A stretch of DNA of 64,000 nucleotides from Larkinella insperata (lineage in GTDB: Bacteria; Bacteroidota; Bacteroidia; Cytophagales; Spirosomataceae), in assembly GCF_026248825.1 (NCBI RefSeq), contig NZ_CP110973.1, positions 3,927,501-3,991,500 on the forward strand, read 5' to 3'. A program made the translations under genes and the position numbers. Below, piece after piece: positions 18,677-28,142 of the stretch. A model generated the notes under the pieces. The model was given only the letters and a program-made list of their open reading frames with translations. It had not been told where the DNA came from and made no database searches. The first letter of the stretch is position 1, and every line of letters starts with the position of its first letter.

Positions 18677-21600
18677 ATGCCCAAATTAAATTTCATCGCT
18701 ATGAAAAAAAGTATATTGTTTTTGTTCTGTTTTTTTACATCCGTAATGCTTTTTGCTCAGGCTGAATACCAGCTTGTCCCGGCAAAGATTGAAGCGGAAA
18801 GCTTCTCGGGAATGAGTGGTGTTCAAACCGAATCTACGTCGGATGTCGATGGCGGACTTAACGTAGGATGGATTGAAACGGGCGACTGGATGAATTACAA
18901 AATAAACGTGCCAACGTCGGGTTTATACACCTTAAGTTTTCGACTGGCCACCTGGCAATCCGATGGACAACTCGAGATCCGCAATGCCGCCGGGACGGTG
19001 CTGGCTACGGTAAATGTGCCTCAGTCGGGCGGTTGGCAAAACTGGGAGACTGCCAGTGCGACCATCTCGCTCCCGGCGGGTAACCAGGTTCTGCAAATCT
19101 ACGATAAGCAGGGCGGCTGGAATTTCAACTGGTTCGACATGACGTCCCGAAACGTTCCCGTTAAGGTTCAGGCCGAATATTACGAAAACATGAGTGGGGT
19201 TCAGTCGCAGACTTCAATGGATGCCGGTGGCGGTTTCAACGTGGGGTGGATTGAGTCCGGCGACTGGATGGACTATAAGATTAAGGTGCCTACAGCCGGT
19301 TCCTATGCAATCAATTTCCGCGTGGCGAAGCAGTATGGTGACGGAAAAATCGAAGTGAAAAATGCTTCCGGCACCGTCCTGACTACAATTGACGTGCCCA
19401 TCACAGACAACTGGCAAAATTGGACGACGATCAGCGGAACCGTTACGTTACCCGCCGGTATTCAGACGTTACGGGTTTACGCACTTATTGGCGACTGGAA
19501 CTTTAACTGGTTTGAAGTTAAGGCTGCTACACCCACTACCGTAGGCACGTCGGTCATCACTTTCGATGCTTTACCCAACAAAACCCTTGGAGAAGCGCCT
19601 TTTAATCTGGTAGCCAGCAGCAACAACACCCAGACGCCTATCACATTCTCTTCGTCTAACTCTTCCGTCATTTCCGTATCCAACTCAACCGGTGTGTGGA
19701 AAGCAACCGTTGTGGGTATAGGGACAGCCACTATAACGGCTTCCCAGGCAGCGAACGCCAACTTCAGCGCGGCCGAAAACGTAACGCGGTCGGTGTCGGT
19801 TTATCCCGCTTTGATGGGTACCAAAATTCCGATTGAAGGCAAACGCTGGTACCAGCTTAACAACGTTGCCAACGGGTTAGAGGGGTTATTCGATGGAAAT
19901 ACCGCTGCGGAAGTGAATACGGGTTACGGCAAGATGTTCAACAACTTTGATGCGTACTATCCGCTGCAGCCGGGCGAAACCATGACCATCGAAAGCATTC
20001 GGTTTTTTGACGGCGCCGGAACGATGGTGGATAACCCGGTTACATTGTCGATTATTACCGATCAGTGGGAGCGCATCCCCATCGCTACCTTTACCGGGCA
20101 GGAATACAATACCTGGGTGGGACCTTATCCGAACCGGCCTATTACCGGCGACGCCCGCTTCCAGCTGGATGTTCCCATCAGCAACGCCCGGTATCTGGTG
20201 CTGAATGCCTGGTGGAACTACCCGACAGAAATAGAATTTTACGGTGATTACACGCCTACTACAGTTCCGAATACGCCCATTCCGCAGAAGTCAGTGCCGT
20301 TGAAAAACTTCCTGGGTGTGAATGCATTCGAGTGGGATTTTCTGGATGGCCGGATTCCGGATGTCATTGATGAAACCCGTATGAATGCTGTTAAAACGTT
20401 CCAGGGAGTTCGTCACTACATCGACTGGGAAAAGCTGGAAGCCAGCGAAGGGAAGTATACTTACAACCCAACTCACAGCGGGGGCTGGAATTATGACGCG
20501 ATCTACGAACGCTGCAAAGCCGAGGGAATCGAAGTGCTGGCTTGCTTGAAAACCCTGCCGAACTGGATGCTGGCGACCTATCCGGAAGACCAGCGGGATA
20601 CGGAAAACGTACCCGTTCGGTACGGCAGCGACTTCAGCCTGCCCGCTTCTTATATCGATCAGGCGCGGGTCGCTTTCCAATACGTTGCCCGGTATGGGTA
20701 CAATACCAATGTCAATCCGGCGCTGGTTAGTGTTAACCCGGCCCAACGCTGGACCGGCGACGGCATTAATACCGTTAAGATTGGAATGGGCCTGATCAAG
20801 TACATTGAATGCGACAACGAGCGGGATAAGTGGTGGAAAGGCCGGAAAGCTTACCAGACCGCCCGCGAGTATGCCGCCAACCTGTCGGCTTTCTACGATG
20901 GTCATAAAAACACGATGGGCCCCGGTATCGGTGTGAAAAATGCTGATCCGAACATTAAAGTGGTTATCGGTGGTTTGGCATCGGCCTACGCGGGTCCCGA
21001 TTACCTGCAGGGCATGATCGACTGGTGTAAGCAGTACCGTGGTTACAAACCCGACGGAACCGTCAATCTGTGCTGGGATGTGATCAACTACCACCTGTAT
21101 CCCGATAATTCTAACTCGTCGCAGAGCGGTATGTCGAGCCGGGGTGCCGCGCCGGAAGTTTCATCAGCGGTTGATGTGGTAAAGGACTTTGTGGAAGCCG
21201 CTCACCGGTATTCATACGATATGCCGGTCTGGATTACCGAAACCGGGTATGATGCCAACCAGGGCAGCCCGTTGAAAGCCATCCCGATTGGCAACAAAAA
21301 TGAATACCAGACCCAGGCTGACTGGATTTTACGGACGGCGTTGTTTTACGCTCGCTCGGGTGTTGAACGGGTTTTCTTCTACCAGATGTACGATGATAAC
21401 TTTATGAACCCAACGCAATTTGGTTCATCCGGTCTGATCAATCAGAACTTTACCCGTAAGCCAGCCGCTGACTTTATTTTCCAGACCAACAAGATTCTTG
21501 GAAAATACACCTATAAAGAAACGATCAATACCAACCCGATTGTCGATCGCTACGAGTATCAGGGTAAGTCGGCGTATGTGCTGGTGGTGCCTGATGAAGT

Positions 21601-22102
21601 GGGCCGGACGGCGCAGTACACCCTGAATTTGGGAACGGCGGCTTACGCCAAGGTATATACGCCCAAAATGGCCAGTGACACGGCCGACATGCAGAAGCTC
21701 AACACCTCGGCCGGCAAGCTGACGCTGACGGTTACCGAAACGCCGATGTTTGTGATTGCATCCGATCAGTTGGTTACGTCATCCAATTCAACGACGGCAA
21801 CGGCCCGGCTGTCGTCGGTCGAGGCACCGGTTAAATCCCTCGATGCATCCATTCGGGTATTTCCTAACCCGACGGCCGATTATGTTACTATTGATTTCGA
21901 AAGCAATAGTAATGAGCCGGTGGAAATCAATCTGTTCAACGTTAGCCACGGAACGCAGCACAAGCGTATCAAGTCCCAGAAGACTGCTACGATGTATTCA
22001 CGGAAGATTAATATGACCGCGCTTCCAGCCGGGTTGTATGTTGTTGAAGTGAAGCAGGGGTTGGAGCGGGTCGTACGGAAAGTGATAAAAGCCGACAAAT
22101 AG
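18677..22102 (+). CDS. Secreted multidomain glycoside hydrolase: CBM6-CBM6-Ig-GH, T9SS tail
   Basis: 1141 residues. A signal peptide ends near LFAQ28 (Met9, ATG 18701, is an equally good start). Two CBM6-like modules follow (about 35-158 and 165-282; each with GxNVGWIExGDWM and WNFNWF), a bacterial Ig-like domain (~290-378), a discoidin-like beta region (~380-525), and a TIM-barrel hydrolase (~545-1000) with candidate acid/base Glu715 (CDNERD) and nucleophile Glu855 (VWITETGYD), as in clan GH-A families such as GH39/GH5. The C-terminal ~85 residues (IRVFPNPTADYVTIDF ... GLYVVEV) are a type A T9SS sorting domain. It should be secreted or cell-surface. Its place inside the exopolysaccharide locus suggests trimming or remodelling of that polymer (inference); a dietary glycan is the alternative. 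Confidence 0.88.
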   Translation: MPKLNFIAMKKSILFLFCFFTSVMLFAQAEYQLVPAKIEAESFSGMSGVQTESTSDVDGGLNVGWIETGDWMNYKINVPTSGLYTLSFRLATWQSDGQLEIRNAAGTVLATVNVPQSGGWQNWETASATISLPAGNQVLQIYDKQGGWNFNWFDMTSRNVPVKVQAEYYENMSGVQSQTSMDAGGGFNVGWIESGDWMDYKIKVPTAGSYAINFRVAKQYGDGKIEVKNASGTVLTTIDVPITDNWQNWTTISGTVTLPAGIQTLRVYALIGDWNFNWFEVKAATPTTVGTSVITFDALPNKTLGEAPFNLVASSNNTQTPITFSSSNSSVISVSNSTGVWKATVVGIGTATITASQAANANFSAAENVTRSVSVYPALMGTKIPIEGKRWYQLNNVANGLEGLFDGNTAAEVNTGYGKMFNNFDAYYPLQPGETMTIESIRFFDGAGTMVDNPVTLSIITDQWERIPIATFTGQEYNTWVGPYPNRPITGDARFQLDVPISNARYLVLNAWWNYPTEIEFYGDYTPTTVPNTPIPQKSVPLKNFLGVNAFEWDFLDGRIPDVIDETRMNAVKTFQGVRHYIDWEKLEASEGKYTYNPTHSGGWNYDAIYERCKAEGIEVLACLKTLPNWMLATYPEDQRDTENVPVRYGSDFSLPASYIDQARVAFQYVARYGYNTNVNPALVSVNPAQRWTGDGINTVKIGMGLIKYIECDNERDKWWKGRKAYQTAREYAANLSAFYDGHKNTMGPGIGVKNADPNIKVVIGGLASAYAGPDYLQGMIDWCKQYRGYKPDGTVNLCWDVINYHLYPDNSNSSQSGMSSRGAAPEVSSAVDVVKDFVEAAHRYSYDMPVWITETGYDANQGSPLKAIPIGNKNEYQTQADWILRTALFYARSGVERVFFYQMYDDNFMNPTQFGSSGLINQNFTRKPAADFIFQTNKILGKYTYKETINTNPIVDRYEYQGKSAYVLVVPDEVGRTAQYTLNLGTAAYAKVYTPKMASDTADMQKLNTSAGKLTLTVTETPMFVIASDQLVTSSNSTTATARLSSVEAPVKSLDASIRVFPNPTADYVTIDFESNSNEPVEINLFNVSHGTQHKRIKSQKTATMYSRKINMTALPAGLYVVEVKQGLERVVRKVIKADK

Positions 22103-22110
22103 ATGAATAG

Positions 22111-22168
22111 GCAATTCATCAAAAAAGGCTGGCAACGTTAACGTTGCCAGCCTTTTTTGATGAATTGC
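22111..22168. terminator. 58-bp perfect palindrome, bidirectional terminator
   Basis: Bases 22111-22138 and 22141-22168 are perfect reverse complements around TA, so all 58 bases form one palindrome. Each strand reads a GC-rich GGCTGGCAACGT stem top followed by a T6 tract inside the arm, as in bidirectional intrinsic terminators. It sits 8 bases after the rightward glycosidase stop and 54 bases beyond the leftward GT2 stop, where both transcripts must end. Confidence 0.88.
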
Positions 22169-22221
22169 GATTGTAAGCCGCCCTATTTTATTTCCATTGA
22201 GCAGTCCGTTATCGCTCCAGA

Positions 22222-22995
22222 TTAAAAATTCAAATCAAAGTTGTATTTAATCTGCCGGTACAAGGCACGTCCCCAGACAACAAAGAAATTGCTGTCCTGA
22301 TGGCGCCAGTTACTACGGGTTACCGTGCTGGGTTCATTCTCCGAGTTTTTCTGTTCGAACATCGCGTTGAAGTCCGTCAGGAATAAGCCTTTTCCGTTGT
22401 TTTTAATGAAGGAGACGCACATCCGATACTCCGTTTTGTCGGACTTTATTCCTTCCACATACCGACCGAATTTATCTAAAAAATTGCTGCGTCTTAAATG
22501 CGGATGGTCGCTATAATAATAAATCTTTGTATAATCGCCGTACCAGGGTTTATACAACATTTTTGAAAAGCCATTTTTGTAGGGCTTTAAATACGGATAG
22601 GAGAAGTAAGCGTAAAACCGCACAATGTCCAGTTGCTTATCGTCATTCATCATGTCCAGTGCATTTTTAAAATGCGTTGCAAAGGCTGGTTTGGGAATGA
22701 AGTCTTCCTGGACGTATAGCGTATAAGGTGTCTTTACGGCCTCCTGCCCTTTGTTGAGGTTGTTGGCCAAGCCCCTGTTTTTCGGTGTAGTAATCAACCG
22801 AAAGTTATACTCGGATTCCAACTTTCGAAGGACGTTTAAATGTTCAGGTTTGCTGCCATCATCCGAAACAACAACGTCGTCAAACGTGCAGTTTAATTCC
22901 TTAAACGTTTTCAATAAACGCTCCAATGAACTGCTGCGATTATAATGGGTTACCAGGAGGGTAACACCCGGAAAATGCGTAGATGAAGAGCTCAT
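22222..22995 (-). CDS. GT2 family glycosyltransferase, copy A of a tandem pair
   Basis: 257 residues from ATG 22995; a TTG six codons upstream was not used. GT-A motifs are TLLVTHYNRS, VVSDDGSKPEHL and LYVQEDF, the last in the DxD position. It is closely similar along its full length to the protein encoded next at 23044-23829: both share GVTLLVTHYNRS, SDDGSKPEHLN, TPYTLYVQEDF and SDHPHLRRSNFL. It is last in the leftward exopolysaccharide operon. The sugar is unknown; the YYYSDHPHLRRS segment is unusual and may mark a family specific to these bacteria. Confidence 0.87.
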   Translation of the reverse strand: MSSSSTHFPGVTLLVTHYNRSSSLERLLKTFKELNCTFDDVVVSDDGSKPEHLNVLRKLESEYNFRLITTPKNRGLANNLNKGQEAVKTPYTLYVQEDFIPKPAFATHFKNALDMMNDDKQLDIVRFYAYFSYPYLKPYKNGFSKMLYKPWYGDYTKIYYYSDHPHLRRSNFLDKFGRYVEGIKSDKTEYRMCVSFIKNNGKGLFLTDFNAMFEQKNSENEPSTVTRSNWRHQDSNFFVVWGRALYRQIKYNFDLNF

Positions 22996-23043
22996 AAGAT
23001 GTAATCGAAACAATACAAATTAGTCGGAGATAGGGGTGATGGG

Positions 23044-23829
23044 TTAATCTTTCAGGGTCGCTAGTTCGAATGTATTTTTAAGCAAACGGTATTTTAAATA
23101 CCACCAGCGTAAGAACAGAAAAGCTGGATTACTGCTTTCCCGCCAGTCGGCCCGATTTAAGGTACTGGGTTCTGAATTTGAGTTCTTCTGATCGAACATG
23201 GTTGTTAATTCATTGAAGAAGAGTCCTTTTCCCTTCTTCTGAATGACAGAAAGACACATTTTATACTCTGTCTTGTCCGAATGGATTCCCTCTGCATAAC
23301 GCCCGAACTTCTGCAGGAAGTTGCTCCGCCTTAGATGGGGGTGATCGCTGTAGAAATAGAACTTCAAATGATTGGAGTACCAGGGCGAATGTTTATAGAC
23401 CATCCGCGAAAATCCTCTTCCGTAAGGCTCCAGGTAGGGATACGGGAAGTACGCATAAAATCGAATGAGATCCAGGTCTTTCTCCTGGTTCATGAAATCA
23501 AGGGCATCTTTAAAATGCGTTGCAAACGCTGGCTGGGGTACAAAGTCTTCCTGCACGTACAGTGTATACGGAGTTTTAACGGCGTCCTGACCTTTGTTAA
23601 TGTTATTGCCTAAGCCTTTGTTCTTTGGCGTCGTAATGAGTTGAAAACCGTACTTCTTGTTTAACGCCTTGATGGCGTTTAAGTGCTCGGGTTTGCTGCC
23701 ATCGTCCGAGACGACAATATCATCGAAACGGCAATTTAATTCACTAAATGTCTGTAATAACCGTTCCAGAGAACCGCTTCGATTATAATGCGTAACCAGT
23801 AAGGTTACACCCGGGAAATAGTTTTCCAT
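23044..23829 (-). CDS. GT2 family glycosyltransferase, copy B of a tandem pair
   Basis: 261 residues from ATG 23829; an in-frame TTG at 23877 would overlap the upstream gene. Motifs match copy A, with about two thirds of residues identical by eye. Differences gather in the central FPYPYLEPYGRGF region and the C-terminus, suggesting changed specificity after duplication. There are 48 bases between the two copies. Both should act on the cytoplasmic face, adding sugars to the lipid-linked repeat unit. Confidence 0.87.
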   Translation of the reverse strand: MENYFPGVTLLVTHYNRSGSLERLLQTFSELNCRFDDIVVSDDGSKPEHLNAIKALNKKYGFQLITTPKNKGLGNNINKGQDAVKTPYTLYVQEDFVPQPAFATHFKDALDFMNQEKDLDLIRFYAYFPYPYLEPYGRGFSRMVYKHSPWYSNHLKFYFYSDHPHLRRSNFLQKFGRYAEGIHSDKTEYKMCLSVIQKKGKGLFFNELTTMFDQKNSNSEPSTLNRADWRESSNPAFLFLRWWYLKYRLLKNTFELATLKD

Positions 23830-23873
23830 TGTTGAATAAGTTAATGCACATTTGTCGTACAACCGTTCCAGCG

Positions 23874-25178
23874 TCAACGCATCAACAACACCTGCCCGGT
23901 TTTAATCAATGCTTTGTTAGCCGTATTGGTGTTGTTAGATGTATAGTTAATCTTCCAGTGATAAATGCCTTCCTGACAGGGTTTTCCCAGGTAAGTTCCA
24001 TCCCAACGGGCACCATTCGTATCTGTTATAAAAATGACACTTCCCCACCGATTGAATATGCGGAGTTCAAACGTAATTGTTTCGTCGTGGTAGATGTCCA
24101 GAACATCGTTTACCTGATCGTGATTGGGCGTAAAAGCATCAGGAACGTAAATCCAGGGTTCCCGGCATTCGCCAGGAGGACGGACCGTTATCGTTACGGT
24201 GTTAGAAACCGAAAAGCAGTGTCCCGCTTGGTTATCCGGTAAGTTAGGATGCTGCGTGCATACCAATCGGTAATACCGTTGCTCCTTACCGACTGCTTTC
24301 AGCAAGTACGTATTCTGGGTGGCGTTGGCAATATGTTGCCAGCTTAAACCATCGCTGCTCTCCTGCCACTGGTAAACCGGCTGACTATAACCGGAGCCAA
24401 GATCTGATTTAATCAGGTAAGTAGTATTCTCGCAAATCTCCAGGTTCGCGCTGGTATTTCCGTCGTAATAGATTTGCAGAACCGGATGACAGGGGCGGAA
24501 TTGAATATCATCCAGGGCCAGATCGTTGCCGCAACCACCGGGACCATTATTGATGAGTTTGACAAAGACAGAACTTTCGTTTTCCGGCATTGTAAACAGA
24601 ATAGCGTATCGAAGCCAGGTCGGTGAAGTAGACCGGCCTATCGTTCCTGTATTGATCGTTTTAATCACACTTCCATCCGCCCGTTGAATTCGCATGGTAA
24701 TGTTGGGGTCGAGGGGAGTGGGTTCCAGGGCATTGCAGCCATTTTCTGGAATCGGATTCATTAAATTCAGCACCCAGACGGAAAATTCGTACGTGATTCC
24801 GCTGCATAATCCCGTTACGGAATGGCTATAAAACTCCCCCGCATCGTACGAAGCATTCACGACAAGCATGACCCCGTTCTGGTCACCGCTGGTGTGATCT
24901 TCCGTGAGCGTATGCCAGTTAGTACCGTAACAGTAAGAAGAGTTGGCCAGAATGTATTCACCGTCCGTGGGGCAGCGATCAGACACAAAACGGTAGGTAG
25001 TTTGACCCGGGGCCAACGGTTTAAAAACGTCGGTACCAAACGTTTCGTTGATGATGGCATCGCCTAAAACGCCCGTGCAGGATTGGGAGAAACCGGTGTT
25101 TAAAAGGCTCATAAAAAGCAATGTCAGCAGGATGGTTTTACGAACTGATACACATACCATCAACATTGCCCGCCCCAT
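23874..25178 (-). CDS. Secreted protein with CHU_C / gliding-motility-type C-terminal domain (T9SS type B)
   Basis: 434 residues. A signal peptide (ends near NTGFSQ) is followed by a cysteine-containing beta-rich domain (~28-230; LALDDIQF near its end is typical of MAM/jelly-roll-like domains), an Ig-like repeat (~240-330) and the C-terminal CHU_C domain (YVPDAFTPNHDQVNDVL ... LRIFNRWGSVIF ... WDGTYLGKPCQEGIYHWKI). CHU_C tails direct export by T9SS and attachment to the cell surface. The gene lies between two glycosyltransferase genes in one operon, so the protein is probably made with the exopolysaccharide and may hold or shape it (inference). Confidence 0.9.
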   Translation of the reverse strand: MGRAMLMVCVSVRKTILLTLLFMSLLNTGFSQSCTGVLGDAIINETFGTDVFKPLAPGQTTYRFVSDRCPTDGEYILANSSYCYGTNWHTLTEDHTSGDQNGVMLVVNASYDAGEFYSHSVTGLCSGITYEFSVWVLNLMNPIPENGCNALEPTPLDPNITMRIQRADGSVIKTINTGTIGRSTSPTWLRYAILFTMPENESSVFVKLINNGPGGCGNDLALDDIQFRPCHPVLQIYYDGNTSANLEICENTTYLIKSDLGSGYSQPVYQWQESSDGLSWQHIANATQNTYLLKAVGKEQRYYRLVCTQHPNLPDNQAGHCFSVSNTVTITVRPPGECREPWIYVPDAFTPNHDQVNDVLDIYHDETITFELRIFNRWGSVIFITDTNGARWDGTYLGKPCQEGIYHWKINYTSNNTNTANKALIKTGQVLLMR

Positions 25179-25200
25179 AATTATGAAACTTTTCTGAAAG

Positions 25201-26106
25201 TTAGGACGGGGTTGAACCGGACGCGGAAAAGGGCAACGTCAGCCCCCGGACCGCCTGCCAGACGCGCGTGGTGAAAGCCTTGCCGAGACTGCCGTCGGCC
25301 AGCAGTCGCCGGTCGCTCGTCCAGACCCGCGCGGCTGGATCGGTTACCCGAACCGTGCGGCCCTTGCCTTGCTGTTGCAGCGAGAGCGACATCCAGCCAT
25401 CTTCACACTTGCCGGAAGGGGGTGGTTTGATGCCGGCGGCTACCAGCTCGGCAACCGACCCTTCACGGCCGCTATCCAGGGCAAAGCCGCCTACCGCAAG
25501 GGCGTCCGCCCGACGGAAAGCGAAATTGAAACCGTAGACGTTCATGAAGAGCTTGTCGCGGTTACGAATGCTGTTGACCAGTTGAGCTATTTTTTCGTAT
25601 CCCATCAGCGCCAGCCGGGACGAGTTTTGGCTCGGCAAAAACGCGTACAAACCGTATGCGCAGGCAATCGCCGGATCGTGCAACGGCTTGGTGATGGCTT
25701 CAACCCAACCTGCCGGATAAAGACAGTCGGCATCGGCATTGGCCATGTAGATTCCACGGGCCGCTTCCAGACCGGCCTGGCGGGCAAAAGCCACACCGGG
25801 GCGTCGCTCAGTGATCGAGCGTACTCCGCACCGGTCAAGAAGCTCCTGGGTGCGATCCGCTGAGTTGTTGTTGACCACCAGAAGTTCTGTCGGTCGCGTC
25901 AGGTTCTGATCGGCCAGCGACGACAAGGTATGCAGTAAATTGGCTTCTTCGTTATACGCCGGAATGACAATGGAAACCTCCGGTTTTTCAACATTGAATT
26001 TGGCCAACCGTTTGCGTAAATCGTGCAGTTGTTCCGTGGCAAGGTTGTCCGGACGGTAAACAAATAAATGTTTAGAAAGCCAGTTGGGTAAGAGAAGATT
26101 GCTCAC
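25201..26106 (-). CDS. GT2 family glycosyltransferase
   Basis: 301 residues starting at GTG 26106; no ATG gives a complete N-terminus. Motifs: VSIVIPAYNEEANLLHTLSSL, TELLVVNNNSADRT, and NADADCLYPAGWV as the DxD segment. An N-terminal stretch (KHLFVYRPDN) precedes the catalytic domain, with no clear membrane helix. It lies 25 bases after the PKD lipoprotein gene and 22 before the CHU_C gene. The short C-terminus ends in a mildly hydrophobic tail. The sugar specificity is not readable. Confidence 0.88.
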   Translation of the reverse strand: MSNLLLPNWLSKHLFVYRPDNLATEQLHDLRKRLAKFNVEKPEVSIVIPAYNEEANLLHTLSSLADQNLTRPTELLVVNNNSADRTQELLDRCGVRSITERRPGVAFARQAGLEAARGIYMANADADCLYPAGWVEAITKPLHDPAIACAYGLYAFLPSQNSSRLALMGYEKIAQLVNSIRNRDKLFMNVYGFNFAFRRADALAVGGFALDSGREGSVAELVAAGIKPPPSGKCEDGWMSLSLQQQGKGRTVRVTDPAARVWTSDRRLLADGSLGKAFTTRVWQAVRGLTLPFSASGSTPS

Positions 26107-26131
26107 GGTGTAACGGAACTGAGTTTCTGAT

Positions 26132-26965
26132 TTATTGCGGTAATAATTTCGTGCGGCATTCGCCGTTTTTTATCGTAACCGTGCCCGACCAGGTGCGGCT
26201 TTTGGAACGCGCGTAATAGCCGTAAGTCCCCTCCACATTCCGGTAGGTTACGTTGCCTTCCTGCCCACACGTTGTCGGTGTTCCGGACGACTGATAGGTG
26301 TTGACAAGACCCTGCATGGCATTGGCAACGTACACTTCGATATCGCTACCGTCGCCGGAGCCGTTGGTCCAGAACATAATGCTGCCGGTTGTGGGTATTT
26401 CGGAGATGTAAACGCTTTTCGTGATAACATCGGCGCTGTTGCCATTTCGGGCCGTCAACTGGGCCGAAACCACACCGTTGCTTTTAAACTCGATAAGCGG
26501 ACTCGCGTCGGTGGATGATTGGCCATCACCAAACAGCCATTGATACCGGTCCGCATTTGTTGATTTATTGGTAAACTGAACCCGGTTGGCCGAACCGTTC
26601 ACGAAGGTAAAATCAAAAGCCGCCACGGCGATTTTAACCAGGCCAGTGATGTCGACACTATTGGAAACCTGATCCTGTCCAACACCGTTTTTGGCAGTCA
26701 ACGTAATGGTATATGTGCCGTCAGTTGTGTATTCAATTTCCGGTGATTCTTCAGTCGACGCCCGGCCGTCGCCAAACGTCCACTGATACCGTTCGGAGTG
26801 CAGGGATTTATTGGTTAATTTAATTTTACCTGCCGAACCCGAAACCCGTTCTAACGTGAAATCCGCAACGGGCCGGGGAGTGATATCCGGCTGACAGCTA
26901 ACCGTGTAGGAAATAAGTGTAATCAGAACGATAACACGGGTAATCAGAAAACTTAACTTATTCAT
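26132..26965 (-). CDS. PKD-domain lipoprotein in the exopolysaccharide operon
   Basis: 277 residues. The N-terminus is hydrophobic and ends in TVSC24, a likely lipobox, so the mature protein should be membrane-anchored. Two PKD-type beta-sandwich repeats follow (~32-110 and ~115-195), each with the YQWxFGDGxxSTxxSP motif. The last ~80 residues contain two cysteines (TTCGQEGN and GECRT) and may form a separate disulphide-linked domain. PKD domains usually bind polysaccharide or protein. The operon position points to a role in holding or secreting the polymer (inference). Confidence 0.85.
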   Translation of the reverse strand: MNKLSFLITRVIVLITLISYTVSCQPDITPRPVADFTLERVSGSAGKIKLTNKSLHSERYQWTFGDGRASTEESPEIEYTTDGTYTITLTAKNGVGQDQVSNSVDITGLVKIAVAAFDFTFVNGSANRVQFTNKSTNADRYQWLFGDGQSSTDASPLIEFKSNGVVSAQLTARNGNSADVITKSVYISEIPTTGSIMFWTNGSGDGSDIEVYVANAMQGLVNTYQSSGTPTTCGQEGNVTYRNVEGTYGYYARSKSRTWSGTVTIKNGECRTKLLPQ

Positions 26966-26992
26966 AATCAGACCTGGTTGTACTACAATCTT

Positions 26993-28141
26993 TCAATGGT
27001 GTGCACTGTTGGATAATACTTTATTTCGGTTGTTTTGTGGTAGCCGGACTCCTTTATTAAATCGCATTTCGATGTTGTTGTATGTCCACCGGGAGACGAT
27101 ATAAATAAGGTAATAATTAAGAAAAACCAGATACACATAAGCCGAAGGCGGCAGCTTTAGCAGCCGGATAAACACGACGTTGAACAAGCTCAAAAGGAGT
27201 GTATGAGTCATGTAGATCGAATAGCTGTAGGTTCCGATATTTTTCAAGAGCCCTGACTTCTTCAACAGAGCAGAAATGATGCCGCGTTCAAATGAAAAAG
27301 TAAGAATTGCGAGAAAGAAAATAAATTCATACACAAAGCCGATGGCTTTCAGGGCCGTTCCGTAATAAATCATTAATCCCAAAACCAGCAGGGTCGAAAC
27401 TTCCAGAAGCGTGAAGTAAGACGATTTCAGCTGGCTGAGGAGGGGATAAGCTCTGTTGAAAACGTAGTAGCAGACTGAACCCGTAAAGAAACCGATAATG
27501 CCCCGCAGAAAACCGTAATCAAAGCTGTAGTTGATTTCTGAGCGACCGGTTATGGCAATGAGCAGGAAGAGGGCCAGAATCGGCAACGCTCCAAAGACCG
27601 CGTACTTGATGGCCTGTAATCGGGTCTTGTGTATGAGAACCAACATACACCCGAAAACCAGGTAGCAGATCATTTCGGCACTGATCGACCAGCTGGGAAT
27701 GTTCCAGCTCACATCCCGAATCCCCGGAAATTTGACCGAGTTCAGCAGGAAAAGGGACGTGAAGAACGTCAGGATGTTATTACTCTCGTTATAAGGCTGG
27801 TTGATGTGAATGTAAGTAGCGAAATAAAGCTTGATGTTTTCAATGATCACGAAGGAAAAGAGCAGGATAACGTGCAGGGGATAAATCCGCCACAATCTCT
27901 TTTTAATAAATCCTCCAAACTCGGAACCGTTGGAAACATTTGGGTAGCTATAGGTGATAACAAAGCCGCTCAGGACAAAAAAGAAATCAACAAACATGTC
28001 GGAGTTTTCGACGAAGTTATTGTTGAGCAGGGGCGTATCGGCGAAAGGTGATAAGTGAAAAAAGACCACCATCGAGGCAAAGATGCCCCGGAAAATATCC
28101 AGAACCTGAAATCGGTGTTTAATGGTTTGTGTCTGAGCCAT
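26993..28141 (-). CDS. Acyltransferase 3 family membrane protein (OafA/ExoZ-like)
   Basis: 382 residues with about ten hydrophobic segments. The family's N-terminal active-site region is visible (LDIFRGIFASMVVFFHLSP, with His38), as is VDFFFVLSGFVITY. These proteins O-acetylate or succinylate surface polysaccharides at the inner membrane. The start ATG is one base from the stop of the flippase gene. The gene is visibly richer in A/T than the peptidase genes to the left, as is the flippase gene. Confidence 0.9.
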   Translation of the reverse strand: MAQTQTIKHRFQVLDIFRGIFASMVVFFHLSPFADTPLLNNNFVENSDMFVDFFFVLSGFVITYSYPNVSNGSEFGGFIKKRLWRIYPLHVILLFSFVIIENIKLYFATYIHINQPYNESNNILTFFTSLFLLNSVKFPGIRDVSWNIPSWSISAEMICYLVFGCMLVLIHKTRLQAIKYAVFGALPILALFLLIAITGRSEINYSFDYGFLRGIIGFFTGSVCYYVFNRAYPLLSQLKSSYFTLLEVSTLLVLGLMIYYGTALKAIGFVYEFIFFLAILTFSFERGIISALLKKSGLLKNIGTYSYSIYMTHTLLLSLFNVVFIRLLKLPPSAYVYLVFLNYYLIYIVSRWTYNNIEMRFNKGVRLPQNNRNKVLSNSAHH

Positions 28142-28142
28142 G

